64,000 bases of DNA from Nonomuraea sediminis. Its GTDB lineage: Bacteria; Actinomycetota; Actinomycetes; Streptosporangiales; Streptosporangiaceae. Below the pieces are notes generated by a model that saw only the letters and a list, made by a program, of their open reading frames with translations, made no database searches and was not told the origin of the DNA. Each line of letters begins with the position of its first letter. Position 1 is the first letter of the stretch. The stretch covers positions 1-64,000 of the forward strand of contig NZ_JAHDTI010000023.1 in NCBI RefSeq assembly GCF_018531495.1, written 5' to 3'. This document shows, one piece after another, positions 24,373-33,371 of the stretch. The position numbers and the translations under genes are program-made.

Positions 24373-24389
24373 GTAGGAAGGGAAGTCCA

Positions 24390-25841
24390 GTGACCGCGAT
24401 CCTCGAGGCGCCCGCCGCCCCCGTAGCAGCCCCGGACAAGCGCCGTTGGCTGGGCCTGTTCGCCGTGCTGTCGGCGACGCTGATGAACCTGCTCGACTCG
24501 ACCGTGGTCAACGTGGGCGGCCCCGCCATCCAGGCCGACCTGGGGGGCGGATACGCCAGCCTGCAGTGGATCGCCGCCGGCTACACCCTCGCCCTGGCTG
24601 TCGGGCTGCTGACCGGCGGGCGGCTCGGCGACATGTTCGGCCGCAAGCGGATGATGATGATCGGCACGGCCGGCTTCGTGCTCAGCTCGCTGGCCTGCGC
24701 CCTGTCCCCCACGCCCGAGGTGCTCATCGTGGCGCGCGTGGTGCAGGGCCTGTTCGGCGCGATGCTGATCCCGCAGGGGTTCGGCCTGATCCGCGACATG
24801 TTCCCGCCGAACGAGCTGGGCAAGGCGTTCGGCGCGTTCGGTCCGGTGATCGGGCTGGCCACGATCCTCGGCCCGATCGTCGCCGGGGTGCTCGTGGACG
24901 CCGACCTGCTGGGCACCGGCTGGCGGATGATCTTCCTGATCAACCTGCCGCTCGGCGCGTTCGCGCTGGCCGCCGGGGCCAAGGTGCTGCCCTCCGTGCC
25001 GTCCGCCGCCCGCTCGACCCGGCTCGACCTGGCCGGGGTGGTGCTGGCGGGCGCCGCGATGATGCTGCTGATCTTCCCGCTGGTGCAGGGTCGCGAGCTC
25101 GGCTGGCCGGCCTGGACGCTGGCGATGATGGGCGCCTCGGTCCCGCTGTTCGCCGCCTTCGGCGTCCACCAGCTGCGCCGCAAGCGGGCCGGCGCCGACA
25201 CCCTGGTCGAGCCGAGCGTGTTCGCCAAGCGCTCCTACACCTCCGGCGTGGTCTTCGTGATCGTCTTCTTCGGCGCGGTGTGCGGGTTCTCGCTGGCCAC
25301 CGGGATGTTCCTGCAGCTCGGGCTGGGCTACTCGGCGCTGCGTGCGACGCTGACGATGTCGAGCTGGGCGGTCGGCGCCTTCCTCGGCACCGCCTTCGCG
25401 GCCATGAGGATCGCGGTGCTCGGGCGGCGGATCCTGCACGTGGGCCTGAGCCTGATGGCGGCCGGGCTGGTCGCGATGTACGCGGTGTTCGAGCTGGCCG
25501 GGTCCGGGGTGGCGGCCTGGCACCTGATCGTCCCGATGTTCGTCTTCGGCGGCGGGATGGGCATGATCTTCGTGCCGCTGTTCGACATCATCATGGGCGA
25601 GGTCGAGGACCACGAGGTGGGCTCGGCGGCCGGGGCGCTGGAGAGCATCCAGCAGCTCGGCGCCTCCCTGGGCGTGGCCGTCCTGGGCACGGTCTTCTTC
25701 GGCCGGATCGGGGCGCACGCGCCCGGCACCGCTCCCCTGGTCGCGGTGCACGCCGCCCAGGTGACCATCCTGATCACGCTCGCGCTGACGGCGCTGGCCT
25801 TCGCGATCGGCTTCCTCCTGCCGAGGAAGGCGCGCGGCTGA
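24390..25841 (+). CDS. DHA2-family MFS drug exporter (EmrB/QacA type)
   Basis: This 483-residue protein with 14 predicted helices starts with the DHA2 signature region (LDSTVVNVGGPAIQADL) and has motif A GGRLGDMFGRKRMM and motif C-like GPVIGLATILGPIVAG. It most likely exports toxic compounds by proton antiport. The GTG start follows GGAAGGGAAG. It is monocistronic, with operator-like repeats in front and a strong U-tailed terminator behind. Confidence 0.93.
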   Translation: MTAILEAPAAPVAAPDKRRWLGLFAVLSATLMNLLDSTVVNVGGPAIQADLGGGYASLQWIAAGYTLALAVGLLTGGRLGDMFGRKRMMMIGTAGFVLSSLACALSPTPEVLIVARVVQGLFGAMLIPQGFGLIRDMFPPNELGKAFGAFGPVIGLATILGPIVAGVLVDADLLGTGWRMIFLINLPLGAFALAAGAKVLPSVPSAARSTRLDLAGVVLAGAAMMLLIFPLVQGRELGWPAWTLAMMGASVPLFAAFGVHQLRRKRAGADTLVEPSVFAKRSYTSGVVFVIVFFGAVCGFSLATGMFLQLGLGYSALRATLTMSSWAVGAFLGTAFAAMRIAVLGRRILHVGLSLMAAGLVAMYAVFELAGSGVAAWHLIVPMFVFGGGMGMIFVPLFDIIMGEVEDHEVGSAAGALESIQQLGASLGVAVLGTVFFGRIGAHAPGTAPLVAVHAAQVTILITLALTALAFAIGFLLPRKARG

Positions 25842-25853
25842 CCGCCGTTCCAC

Positions 25854-25883
25854 GGCCCGCTCCCACCGGGAGCGGGCCTTTTT
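25854..25883 (+). terminator. Rho-independent terminator of the EmrB-type exporter
   Basis: The arms GGCCCGCTCCC and GGGAGCGGGCC form a perfect 11-bp stem with a 3-nt loop, followed by TTTTT. It is one of the few classical U-tailed terminators in the window. Confidence 0.92.
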
Positions 25884-25924
25884 CGTTGTCGTTCGCGCAG
25901 GTCAGAGGCGACATAGCGGGTCGC

Positions 25925-25941
25925 ATTACCTGGCGCGTAAT
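25925..25941 (+). promoter_or_regulatory. Inverted repeat ATTAC-N7-GTAAT
   Basis: This palindrome lies 65 bp before the small membrane protein gene, in an AT-richer patch than its surroundings. It is a plausible regulator binding site for the two-gene unit that follows. The regulator is unknown. Confidence 0.35.
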
Positions 25942-26005
25942 CGCGCCGCCTATGCCGCGGATGACACGGTTCTCATGTCCGCAAGAACGCAACGAGGAGC
26001 CCGAG

Positions 26006-26407
26006 ATGACCATCTTGACCGCCACCGCCGACCGCACCAAGTTCCTGCGCATCGCGCTGGCCCTCGACGCCGTCGTCACCGGCGTCAACGGGCTGGTCTA
26101 CCTCGTGGCCGCCGGCCCGGTGGGCGACCTGCTCGGCCCCGCGCCCGCCCTGCTGCGCGAGATCGGCGCCTTCCTGCTGGTGTACGCCGCGGCCGTCGGC
26201 TTCCTGGCCACCCGCGCCACCATCAGCCGTGCCGGGACCAAGGCCGTCATCGGCCTCAACATCGTCTGGACGCTGGCCAGCGTCGCCGCCGTGATCGCCG
26301 GGGCGCTGGACTTCACGACGCTGGGCGCGATCTGGGCCATCGCACAGGCGCTGGTGGTCGGGGTCTTCGCCGAGGTCCAGATCATGGGCCTGCGCAGGAC
26401 CCGCTAA
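26006..26407 (+). CDS. Small four-helix integral membrane protein
   Basis: The 133-residue protein has four hydrophobic segments (about 15-36, 48-68, 78-98 and 105-125) and ends in positively charged LRRTR. I do not recognise a named family; similar small proteins are common in actinomycetes, often beside polyketide-cyclase-like or NTF2-like proteins. GAGGAG precedes ATG 26006. It is probably co-transcribed with the next gene, 54 bp downstream. Confidence 0.75.
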   Translation: MTILTATADRTKFLRIALALDAVVTGVNGLVYLVAAGPVGDLLGPAPALLREIGAFLLVYAAAVGFLATRATISRAGTKAVIGLNIVWTLASVAAVIAGALDFTTLGAIWAIAQALVVGVFAEVQIMGLRRTR

Positions 26408-26461
26408 AGAGCAGCCCTCTCTAACATCTCCTGAAATATCACTCGAAAGGACAACATCATC

Positions 26462-26815
26462 ATGAGCATCGTTGAGCGCTACATCGCCGCCTGGAACGAG
26501 ACCGACGCCGACGCCCGCGCCAAGGCCGTGGCCGAGCTGTGGACCGAGGAGGCGACCTACACCGACCCGCTGGCCGACGTCGCCGGCCACGAGGCGATCG
26601 CGGCGCTGATCGAGGGAGCGCAGGGCATGTTCTCCGGTTTCGTCTTCAGCGCCGGTGAGGTCTACGACGCCCACCACGACATCGCCCGCTTCACCTGGCA
26701 CCTGGGCCCCGAGGGGCAGGAGCCGGTGGTGGTCGGATTCGACGTGGTGGAGCTGGCCGAGGACGGCAGGATCCGCAAGGTGCTCGGGTTCCTCGACAAG
26801 GTGCCCGCCGCCTGA
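26462..26815 (+). CDS. SnoaL/NTF2-like protein
   Basis: This 117-residue cone-shaped-fold protein shows the NTF2-like pattern: an N-terminal helix (YIAAWNETD), LWTEEATYTDPLADVAGHEAI and a strand-rich C-terminal half with DVVELAEDGRIRKV. Members bind small hydrophobic ligands or act as isomerases or cyclases. The substrate cannot be inferred. AAAGGA precedes the ATG, and a strong terminator follows. Confidence 0.85.
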   Translation: MSIVERYIAAWNETDADARAKAVAELWTEEATYTDPLADVAGHEAIAALIEGAQGMFSGFVFSAGEVYDAHHDIARFTWHLGPEGQEPVVVGFDVVELAEDGRIRKVLGFLDKVPAA

Positions 26816-26830
26816 TCCCCCTCTGAGACA

Positions 26831-26858
26831 AGCCCCCGGGACACCCGTCCCGGGGGCT
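26831..26858 (+). terminator. Terminator of the membrane protein/SnoaL-like unit
   Basis: A perfect 12-bp stem (AGCCCCCGGGAC with GTCCCGGGGGCT, 4-nt loop) is followed by TTCT. It lies 15 bases after the SnoaL-like stop codon. Confidence 0.85.
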
Positions 26859-26879
26859 TTCTCGTTGCCGGAAAACCAG

Positions 26880-26909
26880 TTGCCCGGCGTCCGGATCGCA
26901 CCGCACAAT
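26880..26909 (+). promoter_or_regulatory. Promoter of the MFS gene, probably leaderless
   Basis: TTGCCC (26880-26885) and CACAAT (26904-26909) are separated by 18 bases. A start about 7 bases after the -10 box would fall at or next to the GTG at 26918. No ribosome site is seen. This is a typical layout of an actinobacterial leaderless message. Confidence 0.5.
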
Positions 26910-26917
26910 GTGGCCTC

Positions 26918-28231
26918 GTGCCCGATCAGATACGACGCCTGCTCCGCCACCTCGCGCTCGACCTCGGGCCGCTGCGTGACTCGCGCGACTTCCGGCTGCT
27001 GATGGCCTCCGGCGTGATCACCATGTTCGGCACGTTCATCACCGCGGTGGCCGTGCCGTACCAGATGAAGCAGCTGACCGGCTCCTACCTGGCGGTCGGC
27101 CTGGTGAGCCTGGCGGAGTTCGTGCCGATGGTGATCTGCGGGCTGTGGGGCGGCGCGATCGCCGACGCGCTCGACCGGCGCAAGGTCATCCTGCTGAGCG
27201 AGCTGGGGCTGCTGGTCACCTCGGGCGCGCTGATGCTCAACGCGCTGCTGCCGCACCCGCAGGCCTGGGTGCTGTACGTGGTGGGCGCGGCCTCGACCGG
27301 CATCGCCTGCCTGCAGCGCCCCAGCATGGAGGCGCTGATCCCGCAGGTGGTGCGGCACGACCAGCTGGGCGCGGCGGCAGTGCTGACGAGCCTGCGGTGG
27401 AACTTCGGCGCGATCGTGGCGCCCGCGGTGGGCGGCCTGGTGGTGACGGCGTTCGGCACGGCCACCGCCTACGCGATCGACGCGTTCACCTTCCTGCTGT
27501 CGCTGGTCCTGCTGTGGCGGATCGCCTCGGCACCGGCAGCGGAGGACGCCGAGCCCGCCTCGCTGCGGTCGCTGGTCGAGGGCGTGCGTTACGCGGTGGG
27601 ACGCAGCGACCTGATGGGCACCTACCTGGTCGACATCGCGGCCATGGTGTTCGCGATGTCGACGGCGCTGTTCCCGTTCCTGGCCGACGAGCTGGGCGCG
27701 CCCGGCGCCCTGGGGTTGCTGTACTCAGCCGGCTCGGTGGGTTCGCTGATCGCCTCGCTGACCGGCGGCTGGACCTCGCGCGTGCACCGCCACGGGCTCG
27801 GCGTGATCCTGGCCGCGGCGCTGTGGGGCGTCGCGGTGGCGCTGGCCGCGCTGGCCCCGAACGTGTGGGTGGTGTTCGCCTGCCTGGCGCTGGCCGGCGC
27901 GGCTGACATGGTGAGCGGGATCTTCCGCTCCACGCTGTGGAACCAGACGATCCCGAACGAGCTGCGCGGCAGGCTGGCCGGCATCGAGCTGCTGTCCTAC
28001 GCCAGCGGCCCGATGCTGGGCGACGCGCGGGCGGGCCTGATGGCCCAGCTCCGCGGGGCGCGCTTCTCCCTGGGGGTGGGCGGCCTGCTGTGCGTGGGCG
28101 CGGTGGCCGCGCTCAGCCTGGCGCTGCCGCGCTTCCGCCGCTACGACGCGCGCACCGACGAGCACGCGCTGGCCGAGAAGGCCCGCCGCGCTCAGGCGTC
28201 CCTGGAGAACGCCGCGAGCGCCTCGGAGTAG
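26918..28231 (+). CDS. MFS transporter (EntS-like family)
   Basis: This 437-residue, 12-helix major facilitator has motif A WGGAIADALDRRKVI and the second-half elements IPNELRGRLAGIE and GPMLGDARAGLM. These are typical of the EntS-like exporter group that includes siderophore and macrolide exporters. The substrate is unknown and no siderophore genes are nearby. The GTG start is decided by the promoter position. It ends 6 bp from the convergent small gene. Confidence 0.9.
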   Translation: MPDQIRRLLRHLALDLGPLRDSRDFRLLMASGVITMFGTFITAVAVPYQMKQLTGSYLAVGLVSLAEFVPMVICGLWGGAIADALDRRKVILLSELGLLVTSGALMLNALLPHPQAWVLYVVGAASTGIACLQRPSMEALIPQVVRHDQLGAAAVLTSLRWNFGAIVAPAVGGLVVTAFGTATAYAIDAFTFLLSLVLLWRIASAPAAEDAEPASLRSLVEGVRYAVGRSDLMGTYLVDIAAMVFAMSTALFPFLADELGAPGALGLLYSAGSVGSLIASLTGGWTSRVHRHGLGVILAAALWGVAVALAALAPNVWVVFACLALAGAADMVSGIFRSTLWNQTIPNELRGRLAGIELLSYASGPMLGDARAGLMAQLRGARFSLGVGGLLCVGAVAALSLALPRFRRYDARTDEHALAEKARRAQASLENAASASE

Positions 28232-28237
28232 CCCGGC

Positions 28238-28462
28238 TCAGCCGGTCTCGACCCAGCCGTCGTGCTCCCAGGCCAGCGCCTCCACCACGGCCGGGTCGAA
28301 CGCGTCGGCCACGACCACCCACTGCGCGTCCTCGGCGTCGTCCTCGCCCGCGAGCGTCTCGCGCACCACCCGCGGCGCGCCGAATTCCGGATACCGCTCC
28401 CCCAGCGCGCGCGCCACCTCTTCGGCGTCGTCCCGCTCGGGGAACACCAGCAGCTGCGTCAT
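28238..28462 (-). CDS. Small conserved protein, 74 residues
   Basis: The acidic protein has a sequence pattern (QLLVFPERDDAEEVARAL... then VVADAFDPAVVEALAWEHDGWVE) resembling a single alpha/beta unit. No function is known to me. GGAGGTGGG immediately precedes ATG 28462. It lies between pheT and the convergent MFS gene, separated from pheT by a terminator hairpin. Confidence 0.75.
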   Translation of the reverse strand: MTQLLVFPERDDAEEVARALGERYPEFGAPRVVRETLAGEDDAEDAQWVVVADAFDPAVVEALAWEHDGWVETG

Positions 28463-28482
28463 CCCACCTCCCACAACGACGC

Positions 28483-28512
28483 AGGGCTGGTACGGCGTGC
28501 CGTACCAGCCCT
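28483..28512 (-). terminator. pheT terminator hairpin
   Basis: AGGGCTGGTACGGC and GCCGTACCAGCCCT form a perfect 14-bp inverted repeat, 12 bases after the pheT stop. The GTACGGC core recurs in several other operon-end hairpins in the window. Confidence 0.8.
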
Positions 28513-28523
28513 CTTCGGCAACC

Positions 28524-31076
28524 TCAGGCGCCGCGCAACTGGGCGCCGACGCGGTCGGCGGCGACCGCGACGGCGGCGTCGCGGGCCGCCGTGGTCTCCT
28601 CGACCGTCAGCGTCCTGTCGGGGGCGCGGAAGCGCAGCGTGTAGGCCAGCGACTTGTGCCCGTCGCCCACCTGCGACCCGGTGTAGACGTCGAACAACCG
28701 GATCGACTCCAGCAGCTCGCCCGCCCCGTCGCGCAGCGCCGCCGCGACGTCCGCCTCGGGCGTGAAGTCGGGCACGATGAGCGCGACGTCCTGGGTGGCG
28801 ACCGGGTAGGCCGACACCTCCGGCGCCTGGACCGGGCCGTCGAGCGGGAGCCGCGACAGCTCCAGCTCCATGGCGCTGGTGCGCGGTGGCAGGCCGTAGG
28901 CCTCGATGACGCGCGGGTGCAGCTCACCGGCGTGGCCGACGAGCGTGTCGCCGACGTACAGCGCGGCGCAGCGGCCCGGGTGCCAGGGCTCGTGCTGGTC
29001 GGCGGTCACCGACAGCTCGACGCCCGCCTCGGCGGCCACCTCGCGGGCGGCCTGCACGGCGTCGGCCCAGGAGGCCTGCCGCCCCGAACCCCACCAGCCG
29101 GAGCGGCCGAACTCGCCCGCCAGCACGGCGGCGACCCGCTGCGGCTGGTCGGGCAGCGCGGCCGCGATCGAGGCCAGCTCCTCCTCGGTCGGCCTGCGCT
29201 CGACACTGAGCACCGGAGCCGTGGCGGGCGCGCCCTCGCGCGGGCGGAACACCAGGCCGGTCTCGAACAGCGCCACGTCGGAGAAGCCGCGCCCGACGTT
29301 GCGCACCAGGGTCTTCAGCAGCCCGGGCAGCAGCGTCGTGCGCATCAGCGGCTCGTCGTCGGACAGCGGGTTGGCCAGGCGCATCGCCTTGCGGCGCGCG
29401 TCGTCGGCGGGCAGCTGCAGGTTGTCCAGGTCGGCCTGCCCGACGAACGGGTAGGACAGCACCTCGACGAAGCCCGCCCCGGCCAGCGCGCGGCCGACCC
29501 GGCGGCGCAGCCGCTGCTCCTCGGTCAGCCCGGCGCCCGCGGGCGCCTTGGGCAGCACCGACGGCAGTGCGGCGTAGCCCTCGAGCCTGATGACCTCCTC
29601 GGCCAGGTCGTTGGGGTCGGTCAGGTCGGTCCGCCAGGACGGCGGCGTCACGGTGATCATGTCGTCGCCGGCGATGGCCAGCTTGGTGGCCACCTCGCCG
29701 CCGGTGATGACCGCGGTCGGCGCCACCCCGCCCGTGCGCACGGCCGGGTCGTCGCCGTCGGCCACCGCGCAGCCGAGCTGCTCCAGGCGCCGCACCACCG
29801 TCTCCTTCGGGTACGGCACGCCTGCCACCCGCCCGGGGTAGCCGGCCGGGATCGCGATCCTGGCCGGGGACACCTCGACCTCGGCGTGCGTGACGCCCGG
29901 CCGGACGGTGGCGCCACCGAGCTCGGCCAGCAGCTGGACCGCCCGCCACGAGGCGACCAGCGGCAGCTCGCGGTCGACGCCGCGCTCGAACCGCTTGGAC
30001 GACTCCGAGATCAGCTTGTGCGCGCGAGACTCGCGGGAGATGCCGGGCGCCGAGAAGTGCGCCGCCTCGATCACGATGTCGACGGTGTCGTCGGAGATCT
30101 CGGTGGCCAGGCCGCCCATGGTGCCGGCCATCGAGATCGGGCCCGACTCGTCGGTGATCAGGATGTCCTCGCCGGGGTGCAGGGTGCGCACCACATGGTC
30201 GAGGGTCTCCAGGGTCTCGCCGGGCTCGGCCCGCCGTACGACGATCTCGCCGGTGAGCTTGGCCCGGTCGAAGGCGTGCAGCGGCTGGCCCATCTCCAGC
30301 ATCACGTAGTTGGTGATGTCGACGGCCAGCGACACCGGGCGCATCCCGGCCCGGTTGAGCCGCACGCGCATCCACAGCGGGCTCTGCGCCTCCGGGTCGA
30401 AGCCGTGCGTCTCGCGCAGCACGAACCGGTCGCACGCGGTGGCGTCGGCGATGCGCGCCGGCCAGGCCGAGCCGTCGGAGTCGGGGACCTCGACGGCGGC
30501 CGGGTCGTGGAAGGGCACGTCGAAGGCGATCGCGACCTCGCGTGCCACGCCGCGCATGGACAGGGCGTAGCTGATGTCGGGCGAGATCTCCATCTCGATG
30601 ACGTCGTCACGCAGGCCGAGCAGCTCGACCACGTCGGTGCCGATCGGGGTGCCCGCGGGCAGCACCATGATGCCGTTGTGGTCGTCGCCGAGGCCGAGCT
30701 CGCGCTCGGAGCAGATCATGCCCTCGGACATGCGGCCGTAGGTCTTGCGGGCGCCGACCTCGAACCCGCCGGGCAGCACGCCGCCGGGCAGCACCACCGG
30801 CACACGGTCGCCCACGACGAAGTTGGTGGCGCCGCAGACGATCTCGCGCGGCGTCGCCTCACCGACCTCGACCTTGCAGTGGCGGATCGGCTTCTTGAAG
30901 CCGGTCAGCTCCTCGATCTCGAGCACCTCGCCGACCACGACGTTCTTGACGTCGTGGCCGTAGGGGATGATCCGCTCGAGCTTGAGCCCTGCGGCGGTGA
31001 GCCTGTCGGCGACCTCCTGCGCGGTCACCGGCGGAAGATCGACGTACTCCCGCAGCCAGGAAAGCGGGGCCTTCAT
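28524..31076 (-). CDS. pheT: Phenylalanyl-tRNA synthetase beta subunit
   Basis: This 850-residue protein pairs with PheS as an alpha2-beta2 enzyme charging tRNA-Phe. In order: an N-terminal EMAP-like tRNA-binding domain (about 40-150), the B3/B4 editing region, B5, the catalytic-like core and a C-terminal FDX-ACB anticodon-binding domain (last 95 residues, SAYPVATQDVALIVPD to TLRFRAPDRTLT). The ATG overlaps the pheS stop by one base (TGATG). Confidence 0.97.
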   Translation of the reverse strand: MKAPLSWLREYVDLPPVTAQEVADRLTAAGLKLERIIPYGHDVKNVVVGEVLEIEELTGFKKPIRHCKVEVGEATPREIVCGATNFVVGDRVPVVLPGGVLPGGFEVGARKTYGRMSEGMICSERELGLGDDHNGIMVLPAGTPIGTDVVELLGLRDDVIEMEISPDISYALSMRGVAREVAIAFDVPFHDPAAVEVPDSDGSAWPARIADATACDRFVLRETHGFDPEAQSPLWMRVRLNRAGMRPVSLAVDITNYVMLEMGQPLHAFDRAKLTGEIVVRRAEPGETLETLDHVVRTLHPGEDILITDESGPISMAGTMGGLATEISDDTVDIVIEAAHFSAPGISRESRAHKLISESSKRFERGVDRELPLVASWRAVQLLAELGGATVRPGVTHAEVEVSPARIAIPAGYPGRVAGVPYPKETVVRRLEQLGCAVADGDDPAVRTGGVAPTAVITGGEVATKLAIAGDDMITVTPPSWRTDLTDPNDLAEEVIRLEGYAALPSVLPKAPAGAGLTEEQRLRRRVGRALAGAGFVEVLSYPFVGQADLDNLQLPADDARRKAMRLANPLSDDEPLMRTTLLPGLLKTLVRNVGRGFSDVALFETGLVFRPREGAPATAPVLSVERRPTEEELASIAAALPDQPQRVAAVLAGEFGRSGWWGSGRQASWADAVQAAREVAAEAGVELSVTADQHEPWHPGRCAALYVGDTLVGHAGELHPRVIEAYGLPPRTSAMELELSRLPLDGPVQAPEVSAYPVATQDVALIVPDFTPEADVAAALRDGAGELLESIRLFDVYTGSQVGDGHKSLAYTLRFRAPDRTLTVEETTAARDAAVAVAADRVGAQLRGA

Positions 31077-32173
31077 CAGATCTCCATTCCGAACGGGAGC
31101 GAGAAGCGCACGTCGCCCTCGACCATGTCACGCATGTCCTCGACGTTGTGGCGGAACATCAGCGAACGCTCGATACCCATGCCGAAGGCGAACCCGGAGT
31201 AGCGGGCCGGGTCGACGCCGCAGGCGATGAGCACCCGCGGGTTGACCATGCCGCAGCCGCCCCACTCGATCCACCCCTCGCTCTTGCAGGTGCGGCAGGG
31301 CGGGTTGCCGGGGACGGCGGAGGTGCCGCGGCAGACGAAGCACTTCAGGTCCACCTCGGCCGACGGCTCGGTAAAGGGGAAGTAGTGCGGCCTGAACCGG
31401 GTCGTGATGCCCTCTCCGAACGTCACCTCGGCGAAGCGGTCGAGGGTGCCCTTCAGGTGGGCCATCGTCAGGCCCTCGTCGATGGCCAGGCCCTCGACCT
31501 GGTGGAAGACGGGCGTGTGGGTGGCGTCGAGCTCGTCGGTGCGGAACGTCTTGCCCGGCGCGACCACGTAGACGGGCAGCTCACGGCTCAGCAGCGCGCG
31601 GATCTGCACCGGGCTCGTCTGCGTCCTGAGCACCATGCCCGACTCTGTCGACTCCACGAAGAACGTGTCGTGGTCGGAGCGGGCCGGGTGGTCCGTGGAG
31701 ATGTTGAGCGCGTCGAAGTTGAACCACTCGCCCTCCAGCTCGGGCCCCTCGGCCACCTCGTAGCCCATCGCGACGAAGGTGTCGGCGATGCGCTCCTGCA
31801 TGGTGGTCAGCGGGTGGCGGGCGCCGCGCGGGCGCCGGTCCCAGGGCAGGGTGACGTCGACGGCCTCCTCGACGAGCACCAGGGCGTCGCGCTCGGCCTC
31901 CAGCTCGGCCTGCCGTGCCGCCAGCGCCTCGCTGATCGCCTTGCGGGCGCCGCCGACGCGCTTGCCCGCCTCGGCGCGGGCGGCCGGCGGCAGCGCGCCG
32001 ATCTCCCTGTTGGCCAGCGCGATGGGCGAACGGTCGCCGGCGTGCGCGAGCCGTACCTGCTTGAGTGCGTCGAGGGAGTCGGCCGCCTTGATCGCCGCGA
32101 GGGCGTCGGCCTCCATGCGCGACACCTCGTCGGCATGCAACGGTGTGACCTCGACGGGGTCGTAGTCAGACAA
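31076..32173 (-). CDS. pheS: Phenylalanyl-tRNA synthetase alpha subunit
   Basis: This catalytic class II subunit (365 residues) has RTQTSPVQIR (motif 2 region), HQVEGLAID and a C-terminal FGMGIERSLMFRHNV (motif 3). A four-cysteine insertion, C-x16-C-x2-C-x10-C, begins at FVCRGTS, a likely zinc site found in many homologues. The start is taken as TTG at 32173, since no in-frame ATG or GTG fits the homologous N-terminus (SDYDPVEVTPLHADEV) and GGAG lies seven bases upstream. Confidence 0.95.
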   Translation of the reverse strand: MSDYDPVEVTPLHADEVSRMEADALAAIKAADSLDALKQVRLAHAGDRSPIALANREIGALPPAARAEAGKRVGGARKAISEALAARQAELEAERDALVLVEEAVDVTLPWDRRPRGARHPLTTMQERIADTFVAMGYEVAEGPELEGEWFNFDALNISTDHPARSDHDTFFVESTESGMVLRTQTSPVQIRALLSRELPVYVVAPGKTFRTDELDATHTPVFHQVEGLAIDEGLTMAHLKGTLDRFAEVTFGEGITTRFRPHYFPFTEPSAEVDLKCFVCRGTSAVPGNPPCRTCKSEGWIEWGGCGMVNPRVLIACGVDPARYSGFAFGMGIERSLMFRHNVEDMRDMVEGDVRFSLPFGMEI

Positions 32174-32238
32174 GAGTGAGCTCCGTATCCAGGGCTTGAG
32201 CGGGAAAAGTCTAACGGTGGCGGCCCACCGGGAGTCCC

Positions 32239-33321
32239 CTAAGCGAAATCGGGTGTGCCGGTGGGCACGGTAAATCGGAACTCCGCCCCGCCCTCGGGCG
32301 CGCGCTGCACGGTGATCGTGCCGCCGTGGGCCTCGACCAGGCCCTTGACGATGAACAGGCCAAGCCCGGTGCCGCCGCGACGGCGGCTGTTGCCCCGCCA
32401 GAACTGCCGGAAGACGCGCGGCGCCAGCTCGGGCTCGATGCCCTCGCCCTGGTCGCGCACTGACACGGCAACTCCCCATCCGACGGATTCGATGTCTATT
32501 GTCACGGTACCGCGCCCGTGCCGCACCGCGTTTTCCACCAGGTTAGCGAGGATCTGGTCAACCTTGTCCTGGTCGAGCCAGGTCTCGGGCAGGTCGTCGG
32601 CCACGGTGAGGCGGAAGCGGTCCTCGGGCTCGCCCGCCGCAACGCGTCCCGCGATGATGCGCCTGGCCCTGGCGGGCACGTCGACGACCTGCCTGTGCAC
32701 CTCCAGGCGGCCCGACTCGATGCGGGAGACGTCGAGCAGTTCGGTGATGAGCCGGGTGACGCGGTCGGCGTCGTTGTTGACGGTCTCGAGCATGACCCGC
32801 TTCTGCTCGTCGGTGAAGCGGGTCCACTTGGCCAGCAGCGTGGCGGTGAACCCCTTGACGCTGGTCAGCGGGGAACGAAGCTCGTGGGCGACGGTGGAGA
32901 CCAGGTCGGCGCGGCTGCGCTCGAGGCGGGCGCGGGCGCCGCCGTCGCGCAGCGTGATCGCGACCCTGACGACGTCGCCGCAGCGCTCGGGCTCGCGCAC
33001 CAGCCGGGCGGCGACGTACAGCTCCTGGCCGCCGGGCAGGTGCAGCGGCTTCTCCGGGACCCTGGTGCGGGTGCGGAGCCCGCCCTCGGGGTCGAGCGCC
33101 TTCCACCATTCGCGGCCGTCGTGGTCGCGGAAGGGGAAGACCTCGTTCATGTCCTTGCCGACGGCACGCTCGGGCTGGACGCCGGTGAGCCGGGCTGCGG
33201 CGCGGTTGACGGCCAGCACCCGGCCGAATCTGTCCGCGATGATCAACCCGTCCGGCAGGTCGTCGATGGCGATCGTGCACACGGAGGCGCCCACCCGCCC
33301 ATCGGTGTCCGAGCCGTGCAC
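32239..33321 (-). CDS. Orphan PAS-domain sensor histidine kinase
   Basis: The 360-residue protein lacks membrane segments. A PAS domain covers about 15-125, followed by HisKA with the phospho-accepting H146 in STVAHELRSPL and an HATPase domain with N box (LVENAVRHG), G1 (DQGEGI) and G2 (GGTGLGL). No response regulator is adjacent. The GTG follows a GGAGG-rich stretch. The same kinase sits between pheS and the RNA methyltransferase in Streptomyces, so it is a conserved local gene rather than an insertion; its signal is unknown. Confidence 0.88.
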   Translation of the reverse strand: MHGSDTDGRVGASVCTIAIDDLPDGLIIADRFGRVLAVNRAAARLTGVQPERAVGKDMNEVFPFRDHDGREWWKALDPEGGLRTRTRVPEKPLHLPGGQELYVAARLVREPERCGDVVRVAITLRDGGARARLERSRADLVSTVAHELRSPLTSVKGFTATLLAKWTRFTDEQKRVMLETVNNDADRVTRLITELLDVSRIESGRLEVHRQVVDVPARARRIIAGRVAAGEPEDRFRLTVADDLPETWLDQDKVDQILANLVENAVRHGRGTVTIDIESVGWGVAVSVRDQGEGIEPELAPRVFRQFWRGNSRRRGGTGLGLFIVKGLVEAHGGTITVQRAPEGGAEFRFTVPTGTPDFA

Positions 33322-33371
33322 GACCTCGCCTCCTCCGCCTACATGGCCGACAATAGCGGGTTTCCCGCCGC

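Noticed and set aside
24351..25853. A 500-residue open frame opposite the EmrB-type exporter
   Set aside because: The exporter has clear family motifs, a ribosome site and a terminator. The antisense product is Gln/His/Arg-rich noise.
11405..28231. Secondary-metabolite cluster (acyl-CoA ligase plus three exporters, P450 further on)
   Set aside because: No core synthase, carrier protein or regulator is present. The genes are scattered, separately terminated and interrupted by core operons.
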